64,000 nt of DNA from Solen grandis (lineage: Eukaryota > Mollusca > Bivalvia > Adapedonta > Solenidae), in NCBI GenBank assembly GCA_021229015.1, contig CM037782.1, positions 59,197,514-59,261,513 on the forward strand, written 5' to 3'. A program made the translations under genes and the position numbers. Each line of letters starts with the position of its first letter. Position 1 is the stretch's first letter. Shown piece by piece: positions 47,376-59,272 of the stretch. Below the pieces are notes generated by a model that was not told where the DNA came from, did no database searches, and was given only the letters and a program-made list of their open reading frames with translations.

Positions 47376-48035
47376 CAGATATACTCCCGGTTTGGTTACC
47401 GGGCCCTTCTGTAGATTGCTCGACAGCGGATAGGGTTGAGACAAACCCAGTTATTCCCCCCGGACACACCGGGTATTTCACTGGATTGTTCTGACATTGA
47501 CAATTGTGAGGAAATATCTTTGGAGACAATTCTTTCAGACGTAAGTGTGCAGAGACGACAGAGATACAAATGATGATTAATATCTGCTGACTAAATTTAA
47601 ATTCACATAAAAACCAAGTACTCAAGATCTGACACCTGGGTTTATCTGCTGACGTGTGTCTGTTACTCAACCTGTCAGACATCGATTAGAAGTAATCAAT
47701 AATTTCCGGTCAGACATGTGCTGATAGTCCCTACCTGGAAAAAGGTGCGAAAAACCTACCTGAGCCATCATTCCAGTGACGCCGCAAAATAAACTGACCC
47801 GTATACGATTGAAGTTAAGGGCGATATGTCTTGGAAAATGTACGAAAATTGACTTCAAAATAAAAATTGAAAAATAGGTAAAAATAGTGAACTCGGGACC
47901 GGGATTTAACTTCGAAATAGCGAAATTCGGATTAAACATTTTATTTTTAGTTAACATAAGGGGAAAAATCGGGACCGAAAAAAAACTTCGAAATGGTGAG
48001 GAATTCAGTTTAACGATGTTCGAGGTTCTACTGTA

Positions 48036-50000
48036 TTCAAGTATTTCATTACTTAAAGAATCTTTAGGTTTTAAGATTAGTCATATATTTTTCATAAAAT
48101 TTTAATGGTGGAATGTGTTCTTACATAGATTAAGAATTTAAGTATTACTTAGCGCAAAGTATGGTTCATGCAATTCAAGCCAGGTATAAGCCAAAATTCA
48201 TGAAAGTACTCAATAACTTTAATTTCTGTATGAAAATAAGTCCCCTAGGAAAAATCAATGAGTCTAAAGTATCATTAAAAATAGAAGAGTTTTTTCATAC
48301 TAAATTCATTTAACAATTTACAGAAATAAATGCAGAGTACCCAGTCAGTGAGCTACCAGCATTGTCTGATGTACGACCAGTCTGAATGGACTTCATTCTC
48401 GAGACATTTTTCCGTCCTCCTCCAGATAAAATGACAGGCATTGCTTCTCCCAACCTGAGAACATGGGAACCAATTAAAATCACCGGAGCACCCAAGCTCT
48501 AAATACACCGCGACTGAAACATTTCTTGAAGTGATATGCTTCTTAAACAGGGCAATAAATCTGCCGTAAAATACTAAATGGTATATTATGATCAATGATA
48601 GGTAGTTACAATATAATGAAGCTGCAGATGGCAGTGAAAACCATCAGTTTGGTTTATCTCATGGCTTTGCTTTATGTGAGTATAAATGCAGCTGTTTCTT
48701 ATCCCAGTAATCTCCCCTGATTATGCCCATGGGGCAGTAAATCTTGGTCATAAAGCACCATGATTGCCATGGAAACAGGTGCAAACAATGATACAGGCAC
48801 CTTTATGCAACATTCTTGTGTATACCCCTAAGTGTTGAGGGGACCTTAATTAAATAAACAAATGTGTCAGAGGGAAAAAATGAATATATTATGCAGAATA
48901 TAAAAATGTTGAAGTAAAGATTATTATTTTTCACTCTACGGCAGAGTTTTGTGTTTTGCACGCATGCATAATTTTCAGTGAGTATTTCTTACTGTGACAT
49001 TTCTCCCCACCTTGTTTACCAATATACAATGGTAAACATTTCCATTCATATGAAGCTGTCGGCATAATATTCTCGAAACTATCTCGAGGGCAGAATCACA
49101 TCAGCACCTGCAGTAACCAGGGCTACGGTAATAAAATGCAAATCTGAATGATGCACCATGGCTCCATCTGCAATAGCTGTCAGCACACAGAAATTAGGGG
49201 AATTTTCAAGCAAGAGGAATTTGCACCATTCATTTGGCACAAAGAAATCTTTCCGCAGATTAATATGAAATAAATGATGACACAATTATTACCTGCATAC
49301 TGCTATGCACAAAAAATGGGTGGATTTCTTTTATCTTACAAAGGAAGGGAGCACAATTAAAGAGTATCAAAGGGGAGTAACTTACTATGAGGATAGACAT
49401 CAAGGAAACTGGTGTCAAATTGCCAATAGCACGAGGTAGTTTCATACATCTTTAATGATAATAAGAAATAACCATAACATTTAAGCAAGAACACACATGT
49501 CATTGATTGCTTGATTTACATACTGATGGTACTGAAAGAACACTTTTCTCCCTAAGGTATTGGCCATACATATTTGGCAATATTTAATTTACAGGGCATT
49601 TCTAAATCAAGCAAATTACATTTCTCAGAATTTAATTAGTAAAGATTTGTGAATTGAAATATTAGGGAAAAAATCATTTGTACCTACAACAGCCTGGAAA
49701 TTTGAATTATTGGTCATACAAGTTTGGTAAGTATTCAATGCCAAAACAAATATCAGTCAGTTTTACAGTGTTTCTATACCGGTAATGTACATCAGTAGGA
49801 AATAAATCTAAATATATTTAGTCATTAAACATGTACATAATTATAATAAGGTATATACATGGACCTTTGCATCTACTGTAAAAAGAGATTGGCTTCATAG
49901 TTTTGTCTTTAGAAGTCAATTTTGGACTGTCCCATTGGTAGCTGCTAGAACATTTTTAGACAAACGGTAGCCAGTCTTCCATACCAACAAATTGTACCTC
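48036..50000. other. Repeat-poor stretch, possibly regulatory
   Basis: No gene recognised. Two overlapping minus frames of 61-80 codons at 48310-48595 lack a domain. The segments 48650-48850 and 49010-49300 are complex, repeat-free and include CCATGGAAACAGGTG and AATATGAAATAAATGATG; conserved non-coding DNA is possible but unproven. A copy of AATTTAAGTATTACTTAGCG lies at 48136. Confidence 0.3.
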
Positions 50001-50100
50001 NNNNNNNNNNNNNNNNNNNNNNNNNNNNNNNNNNNNNNNNNNNNNNNNNNNNNNNNNNNNNNNNNNNNNNNNNNNNNNNNNNNNNNNNNNNNNNNNNNNN
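50001..50100. other. Assembly gap (100 N)
   Basis: Exactly 100 N, the size commonly used as a placeholder, so the true gap length is unknown. Confidence 0.99.
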
Positions 50101-50229
50101 CTTAGGTATTCAATTTATGAATGGAACTTTACTCTGGATCATTATGAAACAAATCAAAGCGCTCAAAGCACAGAGAGACTGCCAGTGATATTACAGTGGC
50201 GCTATCATATCAGTTGTCAAAAAAAAACA

Positions 50230-50420
50230 ATTGATATACGATTGAAATACGAACGATATGCGATATACGATCTGCGATATGCGATGTACGATAGCAAGCT
50301 TGATTTTATTAAATACGATACGATGCAATGCGTTTATAATCCAATACCATATGATATACGATCCACGATCTGCGATATACGTTATGCGATTTACGTTATG
50401 CGATATAAGATATACGGTAA
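50230..50420. repeat. Degenerate 7-bp repeat (TRCGATA)n
   Basis: Two blocks (about 50233-50297 and 50345-50417) read as heptamers: TGCGATA, TACGATC, TGCGATA, TGCGATG, TACGATA and so on; the second adds TACGTTA and TGCGATT. An AT-rich spacer separates them. Frames of 66-92 codons with Tyr/Ile/Arg/Asp periodicity on both strands follow from the repeat. Confidence 0.88.
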
Positions 50421-50929
50421 GCACGGTTTACATGACATTTTTATACCTGCAAGCTTGATTTGACTACAAGTCCAGAAATATGCAAAAACTTCATGTTGTT
50501 AACAATATTTATCGTTACATATAACTGGTAATCCATGTGTTCATCTGAAATAAACATAGCGAGCGACAGGAAATGGGGACATACTAAATTGCGGTCCCTC
50601 TGAAAAAGCGACGGACTCTGCGATCTCCATTGAGACCACTGTTAGCTGTACATGTAATGAGAAAAAGTTTTTTGTTTTTTTTTAATGAAGATTATTTATA
50701 AATATATTTTTATGAGTACGTATAATAATAACAATCACAATAAAAAACAAATGATAACAGTACTTTACTGATATCTAGTACTCTGCTACTTGTGTTAATT
50801 CACACAATATCTTTTCTTAAACAAGGGTCAGGACTGCTACAAAATACACCCATCACAGTATGGGGACTCTCAGAAATAGCTCAGAGAAACAAGCTATTGT
50901 CTCCTAAATCCCATTAGTTAATGAATGTT
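50421..50929. other. AT-rich stretch without recognised genes
   Basis: No repeat or gene recognised. Confidence 0.4.
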
Positions 50930-51724
50930 ACTTATTAAAACAATCATGTTGAAAGTTTGAAAAGGATTGGTCCTACGGTATTGAAGTTAGAGCCCAGACA
51001 ATCACAATTTCAAGTATTTTGTGTACGTCAAGGGCCATAACTTCTAAGTCATTCACGCGATAATGCTGAATATCGAACTCATCCGCGATATTATGGCCAT
51101 GCACATGTTTGAAAACTTTGAAAAGAAATGGGCTAACGATATTGAAGTTAGAGCCCGGACAATCACAATTTCAAGTATTTTGTGTACGTCAAGGGCCATA
51201 ACTTCTAAGTCATTCACGCGATAATGCTGAATATCGAACTCATCCGAGATATTATGGCCATGCACATGTGTGAAAAGTTTGAAAAGGATTGGGCTAACGA
51301 TATTGAAGTTAGAGCCCGGACAATCACAATTTCAAGTATTTTGTGTACGTCAAGGGCCATAACTTCTAAGTCATTCACGCGATAATGCTGGATATCAACT
51401 CATCTAGATATTATGGCCATGCACATGTGTGGAAAGTTTGAAAAGGATTGGGCAAAAGGTATTGAAGTTAGAGCCCGGACAACAAAATTCCAAGTATTTT
51501 GTGTACGTCAAGGGCCATAACTTCTAAGTCATTCACGCGATAATGCTGGATATCAAACTCATCTGAGATATTATGGCCATGCACATGTGTGGAAAGTTTG
51601 AAAAGGATTGGGCAAACGGTATTGAAGTTAGAGCCCGGACAACAAATGTTCCATGCCCGCACGCCCGTCCACCCGCCCGCCGTGAGTGTTAACATAATAT
51701 GCCCCATCTTAAGATGGGCGTATA
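50930..51724 (+). mobile_element. Tandem-module element family H, 161-bp modules
   Basis: GGGCCATAACTTCTAAGTCA recurs with its CCATAA at 51035, 51196, 51357 and 51515 (161, 161, 158 bp). Each module also has ATTATGGCCATGCACATGTG and AGTTAGAGCCCGGACAA. The array ends in CCCGCACGCCCGTCCACCCG and the hairpin TATGCCCCATCTT / AAGATGGGCGTATA. A matching 5' terminus was not found, so the left end may be truncated. Confidence 0.82.
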
Positions 51725-51728
51725 AAAA

Positions 51729-53623
51729 ATATGAATATAACTGATCTATGCCCTTTTATATATGATCGCGACTGCTCATTGAGCGCTTGTGAACCAAAAC
51801 ATAGAAGTATAGCACATGCTAGAGAACTCCTGGTTAACTGTCAAATAGCCGAAAAAATGTAATGATGTATGAACTGCATGCAACCTGCACCTTATATATA
51901 GAGAGAAAGAGATACCCCTATTGCTGCTTCTTTAAACAATTAAAAAAAAAAGAGGACTGGAAGTAATTAGTGAAGAGGTCGCCGATTTTGTCGCAGCTTA
52001 TACATGATGATAGCAGAAAATCTTATTTGCAAACAACTTCTAAATTGGTCCCATGCTTTTAACCATAAGCACAAATTATTTGTTCCTATAAAAGAACTGT
52101 TGCTATATTTTACTCACTGTTTTAACTATAAAAAATATTTTATTTGTTTATCAATCATAAGAATACTCTAAGACTTACTCGTATGTGGTTACTATATTTT
52201 TTAAAAGTCCATTAGTCTTTAATTTGTAAAGAACCCCACCCCCTCAAGTTAGAGAGAGATCTTTTACTATTAATATCATCATCAACAGGATTCGCTATGG
52301 AAATATACTGATATATAGAATGTCTTCTTCTTCGGAATATAATATTTCTATGACGACAATTTAATTTTAGAATAATTATGTAATTATGATATGCATAAAA
52401 AGGAATAAACAATATGAATCAATTAATGGAAGAAACTTGTAGTCATGTTGTTGTTGTCTCTTAGATTCCTCCTTTGTCTTCGGGACACTCCTTGGTAGGA
52501 TGAAGAATTTTGAGTTTTCTGTATTAAGGGTCTCACTTCATTATGTACACTCGCAATGTTGTGAATATATACTCTAAAACGCATAGGCAGCAGAGCTATT
52601 GGTCAGACGATATTAATTTAGTCGGTACAGTTTATATTACGTAAGTGCTCTATAGTGTATGTATGTATATACACATACTTCTAAGTTACTTGTAAATTAT
52701 TGTATGATATTTATTATAATAGAGGAACAGTTATTGACTAAGCTGCCCAGTGACACTACGTACATAACATCCTGGTTCTTTCTGTGATAATGTTCTCAAA
52801 ATAGGCCTGCGACCATCTTTCATGTTTTCTGTCACGTTAATTAGTATCAGTTATAACATTCATGTTGTGTACAGGTTGACTGTCCCTCTCTCGCCTTGGG
52901 GTGGGATTGGGGGGTGGGGGGGTGAGTGACGGTATATCGTACCGGCAATACATAAAAGTGACATATCCGGTCAAAATTAACACATGCTGTGCCCGCTGAT
53001 AAGAAGGTATGACACGCGTCTGGTGAAATACTATTACGTTGGTTAAATATACCCATTCATGCATAAATGTACATACAAGAGAAAAAAATCAGATATATTT
53101 TTAGAGAACTATACATGTAATAATATGGATTTTTTCCCATTTAACTTTTATCATGTCGTGAATTTGTGTTTTCAGGGACAAGGAGAGATCAGTAATTTGA
53201 CTAAAACCGTATGCCTCTACAGGGGTCCTGTTTTTTTTCTTGCTGAAAAAAAAAAGCATCGAAAAAGACAGTGTTTTGATACAAGTGAGTCCGGATGCGA
53301 TACCCTAGCTCATTTCGCGAAAAGACACATTGGTTCTTTTACATGTCAGGGGAATAGCACCGACCAATACACGGGAGAGAAGTTCCTGCTTAGAACCTGT
53401 ACTGAGTTCTCCGAGTTCCCATAGCAACCCCAATTTGCCGAGTGCAAGACAAGGGCGAATCTAGTACAAATTTTATGCGTCTTGACGCTATCACCGGAGA
53501 AATGTATCCCAGTTGGGTTTCAAATCCAAGACCTCCTAATATTATATTGCTTATTCAAACTGAAAGAGAGGGAAAGAAGAAAAAGAAATATGTTCTGTGC
53601 GAATTATGACGTTTGCATATGTG

Positions 53624-53655
<32 letters not shown>

Positions 53656-55042
53656 GAAAGGGGGGGTGATAATAAAGTTGGGAATTAAAAAAATACACAT
53701 TAGAACTATAATGTAGGTATATGCGTATGTTACGATCATCTCTTTCAAGGTTTTTAATAAGAGCACACGAGCGAACACTGCAGAGGAAAAAGGTCCCGGA
53801 AAATAAGTTATTCAAAGGAAGCAACATCTTGGACGAAATCGGAGTTTGATTATGCATAATTAGGTCAGATTTAAATTGTTAAACTTCAGACTTAATCAGA
53901 TTTATCACTATCGATGATGAATTCCCATGTATTTGCAGTTCATGTATAATTTATCACAATGAAAGTATGCCATCATGTATATATTATGTGTTTCTGAAGT
54001 TATTGAAGCGACATATAACAACAAATTCATTCATAAAGTTGCATACCTAAGAAGTTGATTATTCAAGATATTAGAATGTTTGCCTTTCTACTTCAAAGAT
54101 AAAAAATGCTCTGGGAGGAACCTAATTCACCATAATGCAAAATTTTGTATGGACTATTTTTAGGTCAATTATATACATACGGAGCGCTACTTTTTTTTTT
54201 CTTTTTACAGGAGTAGATCTTCATGTATGTAAAATGGGTTTCTGTTCTGATTAAAAAATGTCACAGATATTTTGTTCAAAATAGATGTTTCTAATGCAAA
54301 ATAATGGTAAAAGAAAACATGTTAACAAACAATAACATTATAAGCGGTTACGGATATGATTTAAACGTCTGTGTATCATATTCCACTCATATTCGTTAGT
54401 GCAGAATCGCATTGCATGGATCTGCACAAAGCGCAGAGAGGTACAGTTAAACTTGCCGTGGAAAATATGCAAATCAGCAAGGCCTGAACTCGTTTTCCAG
54501 CATAAGACGGCTGTGCCATCTAAAAATGCAACACATGGCTTCACACAGTTCCCTTGCCTCACTTTGCGCCACAGTGGAAGTGTATGTTCATGCGGATTGA
54601 TCAAGGCATTTCAGATAGATACTAAGGTATTTGGTCACTCATTCATGCATAACCGTCCACAGGGAATAGTATCAGTTTTTTTTGCAAAATGAGACAATGT
54701 ATAAACAGTGCACACGGCAGTCGGACCGCGGTTTTTGTCTGGTTTTCTCAGATGACCGGTATTCAAGAGTTCACATTTAAGCCATATATGATCTAGATCT
54801 ACGTATTAGGCCATGATCAATCGTAAGTACCTGTTCATATTTTTTCTATTATGTATGTATGTATAGATTATGAAAATTGTTTAATATTCTAGTAAATTTT
54901 GCATATTTTGTTTCATAAATATGAAAAAGTTCAAGAAATATACAAACATCATATAGTGTGTTAAAACCAAGCTGGTTACTTCATAACGATAAAGTCTGAA
55001 TATATCAACATGGGCCTCTGGGTACAGGCTAATGCACAAACA
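51729..55042. other. Mixed unique stretch with weak exon-like segments
   Basis: No recognised gene. At 53176 TTGTGTTTTCAG precedes a frame open for 83 codons to 53424 (Cys-, Lys- and Thr-containing, no domain). At 54338-54692 both strands are open for 88-97 codons in non-repetitive DNA, and ATGATCAATCGTAAGTAC at 54812 resembles a donor. A box B-like word lies on the minus strand near 53515. These are leads, not calls. Confidence 0.3.
53622..53664. repeat. (GA)n-(GACA)n-G microsatellite
   Basis: GAGAGAGAGAGAGA passes into GACAGACAGACAGACA and then AAAGGGGGGG. Confidence 0.9.
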
Positions 55043-55871
55043 AACAAGAGCTGTCAGAGGACAGCACGCTCGACTATTCAAAAGGCTTGATGGTAAATCA
55101 AATGAAATCTATTTCAATTCTAGCCCTTCACATACCCTGTACATAATAATAGTCAAAAATGATATACCTTGATAGTCTGATACCCCTAAATATTTTTATG
55201 AAGTCTAAAATCAATCCCATGCCATAGTTCCTGAGACGTAAGCATAATGACACTGCATGCAAAACTTTACCCAAAAGTCCAAGCTAGAAAAGGGCCATAA
55301 TTTGCATAAAATTCAGTCCAAAAGTTATCCTCTTTGGTTTTCTGATGCCCCTGAAGACACTCCTTAACTTTCTAGTCAATTTCACAAGCAATTTCTGAGA
55401 TATAAGCTGGATAGAAGCTTGAATGCAAAAATTTAACCAAAATTCTAAGTTAAAGGGGGCAATAATTTGTAATATATTCCATCAAGAGTTATCTACCTTG
55501 GTTGTCTGATGCCCCTAAACATATTCATTAACTTTCAAGTCAATACCATGAATGGTTATTGAGATACAAACTGGATAGTAGCTTGCATGCAAAACTTTAA
55601 CCAAATTTTCTATTGCATGCAAAGCTTTAACCAAAATTTTAAGTTAAAAAGGGGCCATAATTCATATCAAATTCAGTCAAGAGTTTTCTACCTTGGTTGT
55701 CTGATGCCCCTGAACATATTTATAAACTTTCAAGCCTATACCATAAATGGTTATGGAGATAAAAGTTTGATAGTAACTTACATGCAAAACTTTAACCAAA
55801 AGCTGCAACGCCAACGCCGACGCAAGGGCGACTACAATAGCTCTCATATTCTTCGAATAGTTGAGCTAATA
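55043..55871 (+). mobile_element. Tandem-module element family F
   Basis: The 5' end AACAAGAGCTGTCAGAGGAC with GCTCGACTATTC is mirrored at the 3' end by GAATAGTTGAGC, which also pairs with TAGCTCTCATATTC as a hairpin. Modules of roughly 160-180 bp share GGGCCATAATTTGC, TACCTTGGTTGTCTGATGCC and AACTTTCAAGTCAATACC. A GCCAACGCCGACGC tract precedes the hairpin. A 135-codon frame starting at 55587 runs over the last module and flank and is incidental. Confidence 0.85.
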
Positions 55872-58800
55872 AAAATAATGTTTCCTATCATGTTTAAAAC
55901 TTTAAAACAAACTAAATTTATTTACAAGTTGAAATTATGTAGTCATATAATTATATTTATTCTGACTGATTTATACTTACCATATATCGTGTAATTCAAT
56001 ACACACTCATCAATAATACAAACCAGCAATCAGTATTGGTCAGTTTTCTGTTACCAATTAAACCTTACCCTTAGTTGATATAATGGTTTCAAAGTGACGA
56101 GTTTTTCACACCTTGACTGACCGGTATTGTCAGGATAATTATCAATATAATGAGACTCAGTCAGCTGTCCGATACTTGGATTTTACAGAATCCGGTATTG
56201 TCAGAGGAAAGTAATTATATAAGGAAAAATTCAGGACCAAACACAGCGTCCGGTATTAAGACCTTTCTGGTTTTCTGAGAGTGAAGTTTTCTCAAGAGTG
56301 CACTGTATATAGTTGTAATTTAAGGCATTACATGCACTTGTATTTTAAACCAGTTGTAGTTGAACGAATAAAACGCAATTATCAAATTGAGCAGTTGTAG
56401 TTTAAGGAACAGCATGCAATTGTAATTTAAGCCAATGCATTTAGTTGTAGCTTAAGTATTTAATGCAAAATATATAATTGTAATTCTATGCATTACAAGC
56501 AATTATTATCTATGGCATTACATTTAATTGTAATTTGATGCAATGAATGTAGTTGTGAATTAAGGAAATACAATGCTGGAAATGCAAGCATTAATATGCC
56601 CCTCAGATTATATGCTCGACAGTTGTGCAGGCTCACAGTAACAGGGTCAGGCAGTCTTATCAGGTACCTTAATCCACACCTGCAAGGCATACATGTGTCT
56701 GTCAACATAAATTGCCTATGCAAATAGTAGCAAGCCAAATTAAAATAAGATTTTTTTTTGTTAACTCCAACAGTGATATTCTCATTTACTCCAATTTTAA
56801 AGGCTTGCATTTCCCTGATTTGCCCAGTCAGTGCAAAAACAGCATAAATAACTCTAAGCCCATTAATTTTAGCAGTTCTGATACTCACAAGTGAAAGTAA
56901 TAAAATAAAATTGCTTTCAACAAAAAATATCTAAAATAAGATGTTTAGCATTGTTGGAATCATCTAATAAAGAAAAAACATATAAAACAGAAGACTAAAA
57001 CAACAAATAAATTAAATGAAACACTTTATTTTTCATTATAGTCAACAAGCATTCATGTAAAAACCACACTTCTTACCACTAAACAAAAACAGTCTGTATT
57101 ATGGCTTAACTACTATTACAATTCATGTTTTAACATAAAATAACAGTTTTACAATTATTATTAATTTTGTTTCTTTGATTGATAATATACATCTATATTC
57201 AAGTGAGTACCACTTCAATCAGAAAAAAAACATATGAACATAATAAAATAATTATGGAAGCTTTTTCACGAGCTTTGAAATTGTCACATAACTTTCTTTG
57301 TGCAGTTTCTACATATTTTTAACCAATGAAATGATGAGATTCATTAATTCAGGACTGATTACCTTTTCTGGTTTACACATTTGTAGGTGTAAAGCTGGAT
57401 TAGACAGACATGTCAGAATAAAAGCTTTCCTGTATCTATCAAACATTAAAGGAAAAAACAAGTCCTGGTACTGTTTGCCTTTGAATTTCTGGAGGGGGCT
57501 TTTTTTTTTCTTTTTAAGTGTGATCATATCAAGTTGACACTATGACATCATCAATTAATCCAACCATTCAACAACATATCTTGGATAGCATATTATGTTC
57601 CAAGGCTCAACTGGTTTTTACAAATCCCAGGAACTGTATTCACCAAGCAATTTATGTCAAAATGTTTAAAATTGAAGATATTTGTTCCCTTTATCTGGCA
57701 AGCCAATACCTACACTGAGATAAGTAGTCAAAGGTTGACCTGACTTGCACAAAAGAGCACATGATTTTGTGAGTAATACAATTTTTGAGCAGTTGATCTA
57801 AACATGAATGGGTGAGAGGGGCTTTAGCTTTCAATGCTAGAACTGGAAAGGGTCAGGCCCAGGTAGGGCTAACTTTTCAGTGCCAAAACTGAAAATGGTT
57901 CAAAATTCATTGTAGATGCAAGAAATAAAGAAAGATGGAATTGCAGCTGAATTATTTCTTCAGAGAATGTTTACAATAACCAGTGCATGTAAATGCAACA
58001 TTGTTAAAGGCTGTCACCAATATGCAAATATGATTAAATTGACTTACAAATCAAGTTCTGTCAATATTTTTAACTGAGATATCCTTTTAAATGTTTTGCA
58101 CAAGAAACCATGCCAATCACTGCTTTTGGTCTGCATTAAACTTTCTAAATCACCTCTTTACATATTATTGCATATCTATTAGACATCTTAGAATCTCAAA
58201 TTGCAAACCTTATATACTAAAAGTCAAATCCTAGAATCAACTAGTAAATATTTTATGAAATAATTGTAGAATGTTGACTTTTTTGGATTTGATTTTCTTG
58301 ACTGTTTTCTTGTTTCTTTTGTTTGGAACATGTTTAAACTGCTATAGGGGTTACAGGACAACACATTGGCAGTTTTTACAAAGACATTTCATCACTTTGG
58401 CAGGATATAAAAGGGCCACACTTCATCAGGATCTTTTAATGACTGCTGATTAAATAAGCATCATTGCAGCTTTACTTCATGTACAAAACAAGGTTTTGGC
58501 TGGTTTCCAGATGAACATAGGGACATCATCTTGGCAAGACAAGGACTAGAAAGTGATCCTTTGGCGTTTTTTATTTTAGGGACTATATTTTAGAATTTCG
58601 GAAGGTTTTTATTGAAGGACTAGAGTTCTGAATTTTGGCAGGTTTTTAAACACTGTATAGAGAAAACCCCTCACAGTATTTTACTGGACTAAAGGTATCA
58701 TTCTATATTTACATTTGGACAGCATGTTTAAATGATAGTGAATTGGCAAATTTCTATGATGTTTTTATATATCTTACTCAAATCTGAAATAAAAAAATAG

Positions 58801-58955
58801 ATCAATTCTTAGGTATTGATTGATTCCTGTAACATAAGCTCAAGCCTTTGACCAACAAAGATATCTTGTTTATATGATGTGATCTTCATTTCTAAACATC
58901 ACTGCTACTTTCACTTCAGGTGTCCATTTTATTCACTTACTTTTCACAAACAGAA
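55872..58955. other. AT-rich stretch without recognised genes
   Basis: No confident feature. Around 56190-56315 CCGGTATTGTCAG and TCTGGTTTTCTGAGA, with CAAGAGTGCAC, resemble a segment at 54738-54775, hinting at a short repeat family. Frames of up to 131 codons (minus, 56493-56888) have no domain and include low-complexity parts. TAGTTGTAGTTTAAG-like words recur irregularly at 56340-56560. Confidence 0.35.
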
Positions 58956-58957
58956 CC

Positions 58958-59272
58958 TGTTTTTTTGTTTGTTTGATGGGTTTAACGTCCCACTGACAGA
59001 ATTTCAATCATTTGGAGACGATGTCTACTTGAGACAGGAATAGTGCTGCCACACTGCAGTATCACGCCTTAGACATGTAGCATGATACCACACCCAGTCA
59101 CATTATCCTGACACCACGCCAGCCAGACCTGCAACTACCCTTATATGCTGAGCGCCAAGCAAGGGAGCTATAACAGTACATTTTTTACGACTTTGGTATG
59201 TCGTAGCCAGGATTAAACCCACGACCTCCCGCTCCCAAGGCTGACGCTCTAACCACTGAGCCATCAGGGAGG
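58958..59272 (-). mobile_element. SINE family 2, full length
   Basis: Minus-strand order: head with box A (TGGCTCAGTGGTTAGAGC) and box B-like GTGGGTTTAATCC, the CATACCAAAGTCG joint, TAGCTCCCTTGCTTGGCGCT, core GTCAGGATAATGTGACTGGG, and tail GGACGTTAAACCC followed by CAAACAAACAAA. The best-preserved copy for defining the family, with both promoter boxes visible. Confidence 0.88.

Larger units (their letters stand above)
46693..48033 (-). mobile_element. pogo/Tigger-type transposon, internally deleted
   Basis: CAGTAGAACCTCG at the left and its exact reverse complement at the right are flanked by TA on both sides (46691-46692, 48034-48035). The similarity of the ends extends imperfectly through repeated CTTCGAAAT- and GGGACCGG-type words. 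TA duplication and CAGTAGAACCTCG-like ends fit the pogo/Tigger branch of Tc1/mariner. A minus-strand remnant of the CENP-B-type DNA-binding domain sits inside (46955-47089), so the right end is the 5' side. The catalytic DDE region is missing. A full SINE is inserted at 47115-47375. Confidence 0.88.

Noticed and set aside
53059..53424. 121-codon frame as a coding exon
   Set aside because: Only the acceptor-like TTGTGTTTTCAG supports it; the product has no recognisable domain and its N-terminal half is AT-rich chance sequence.
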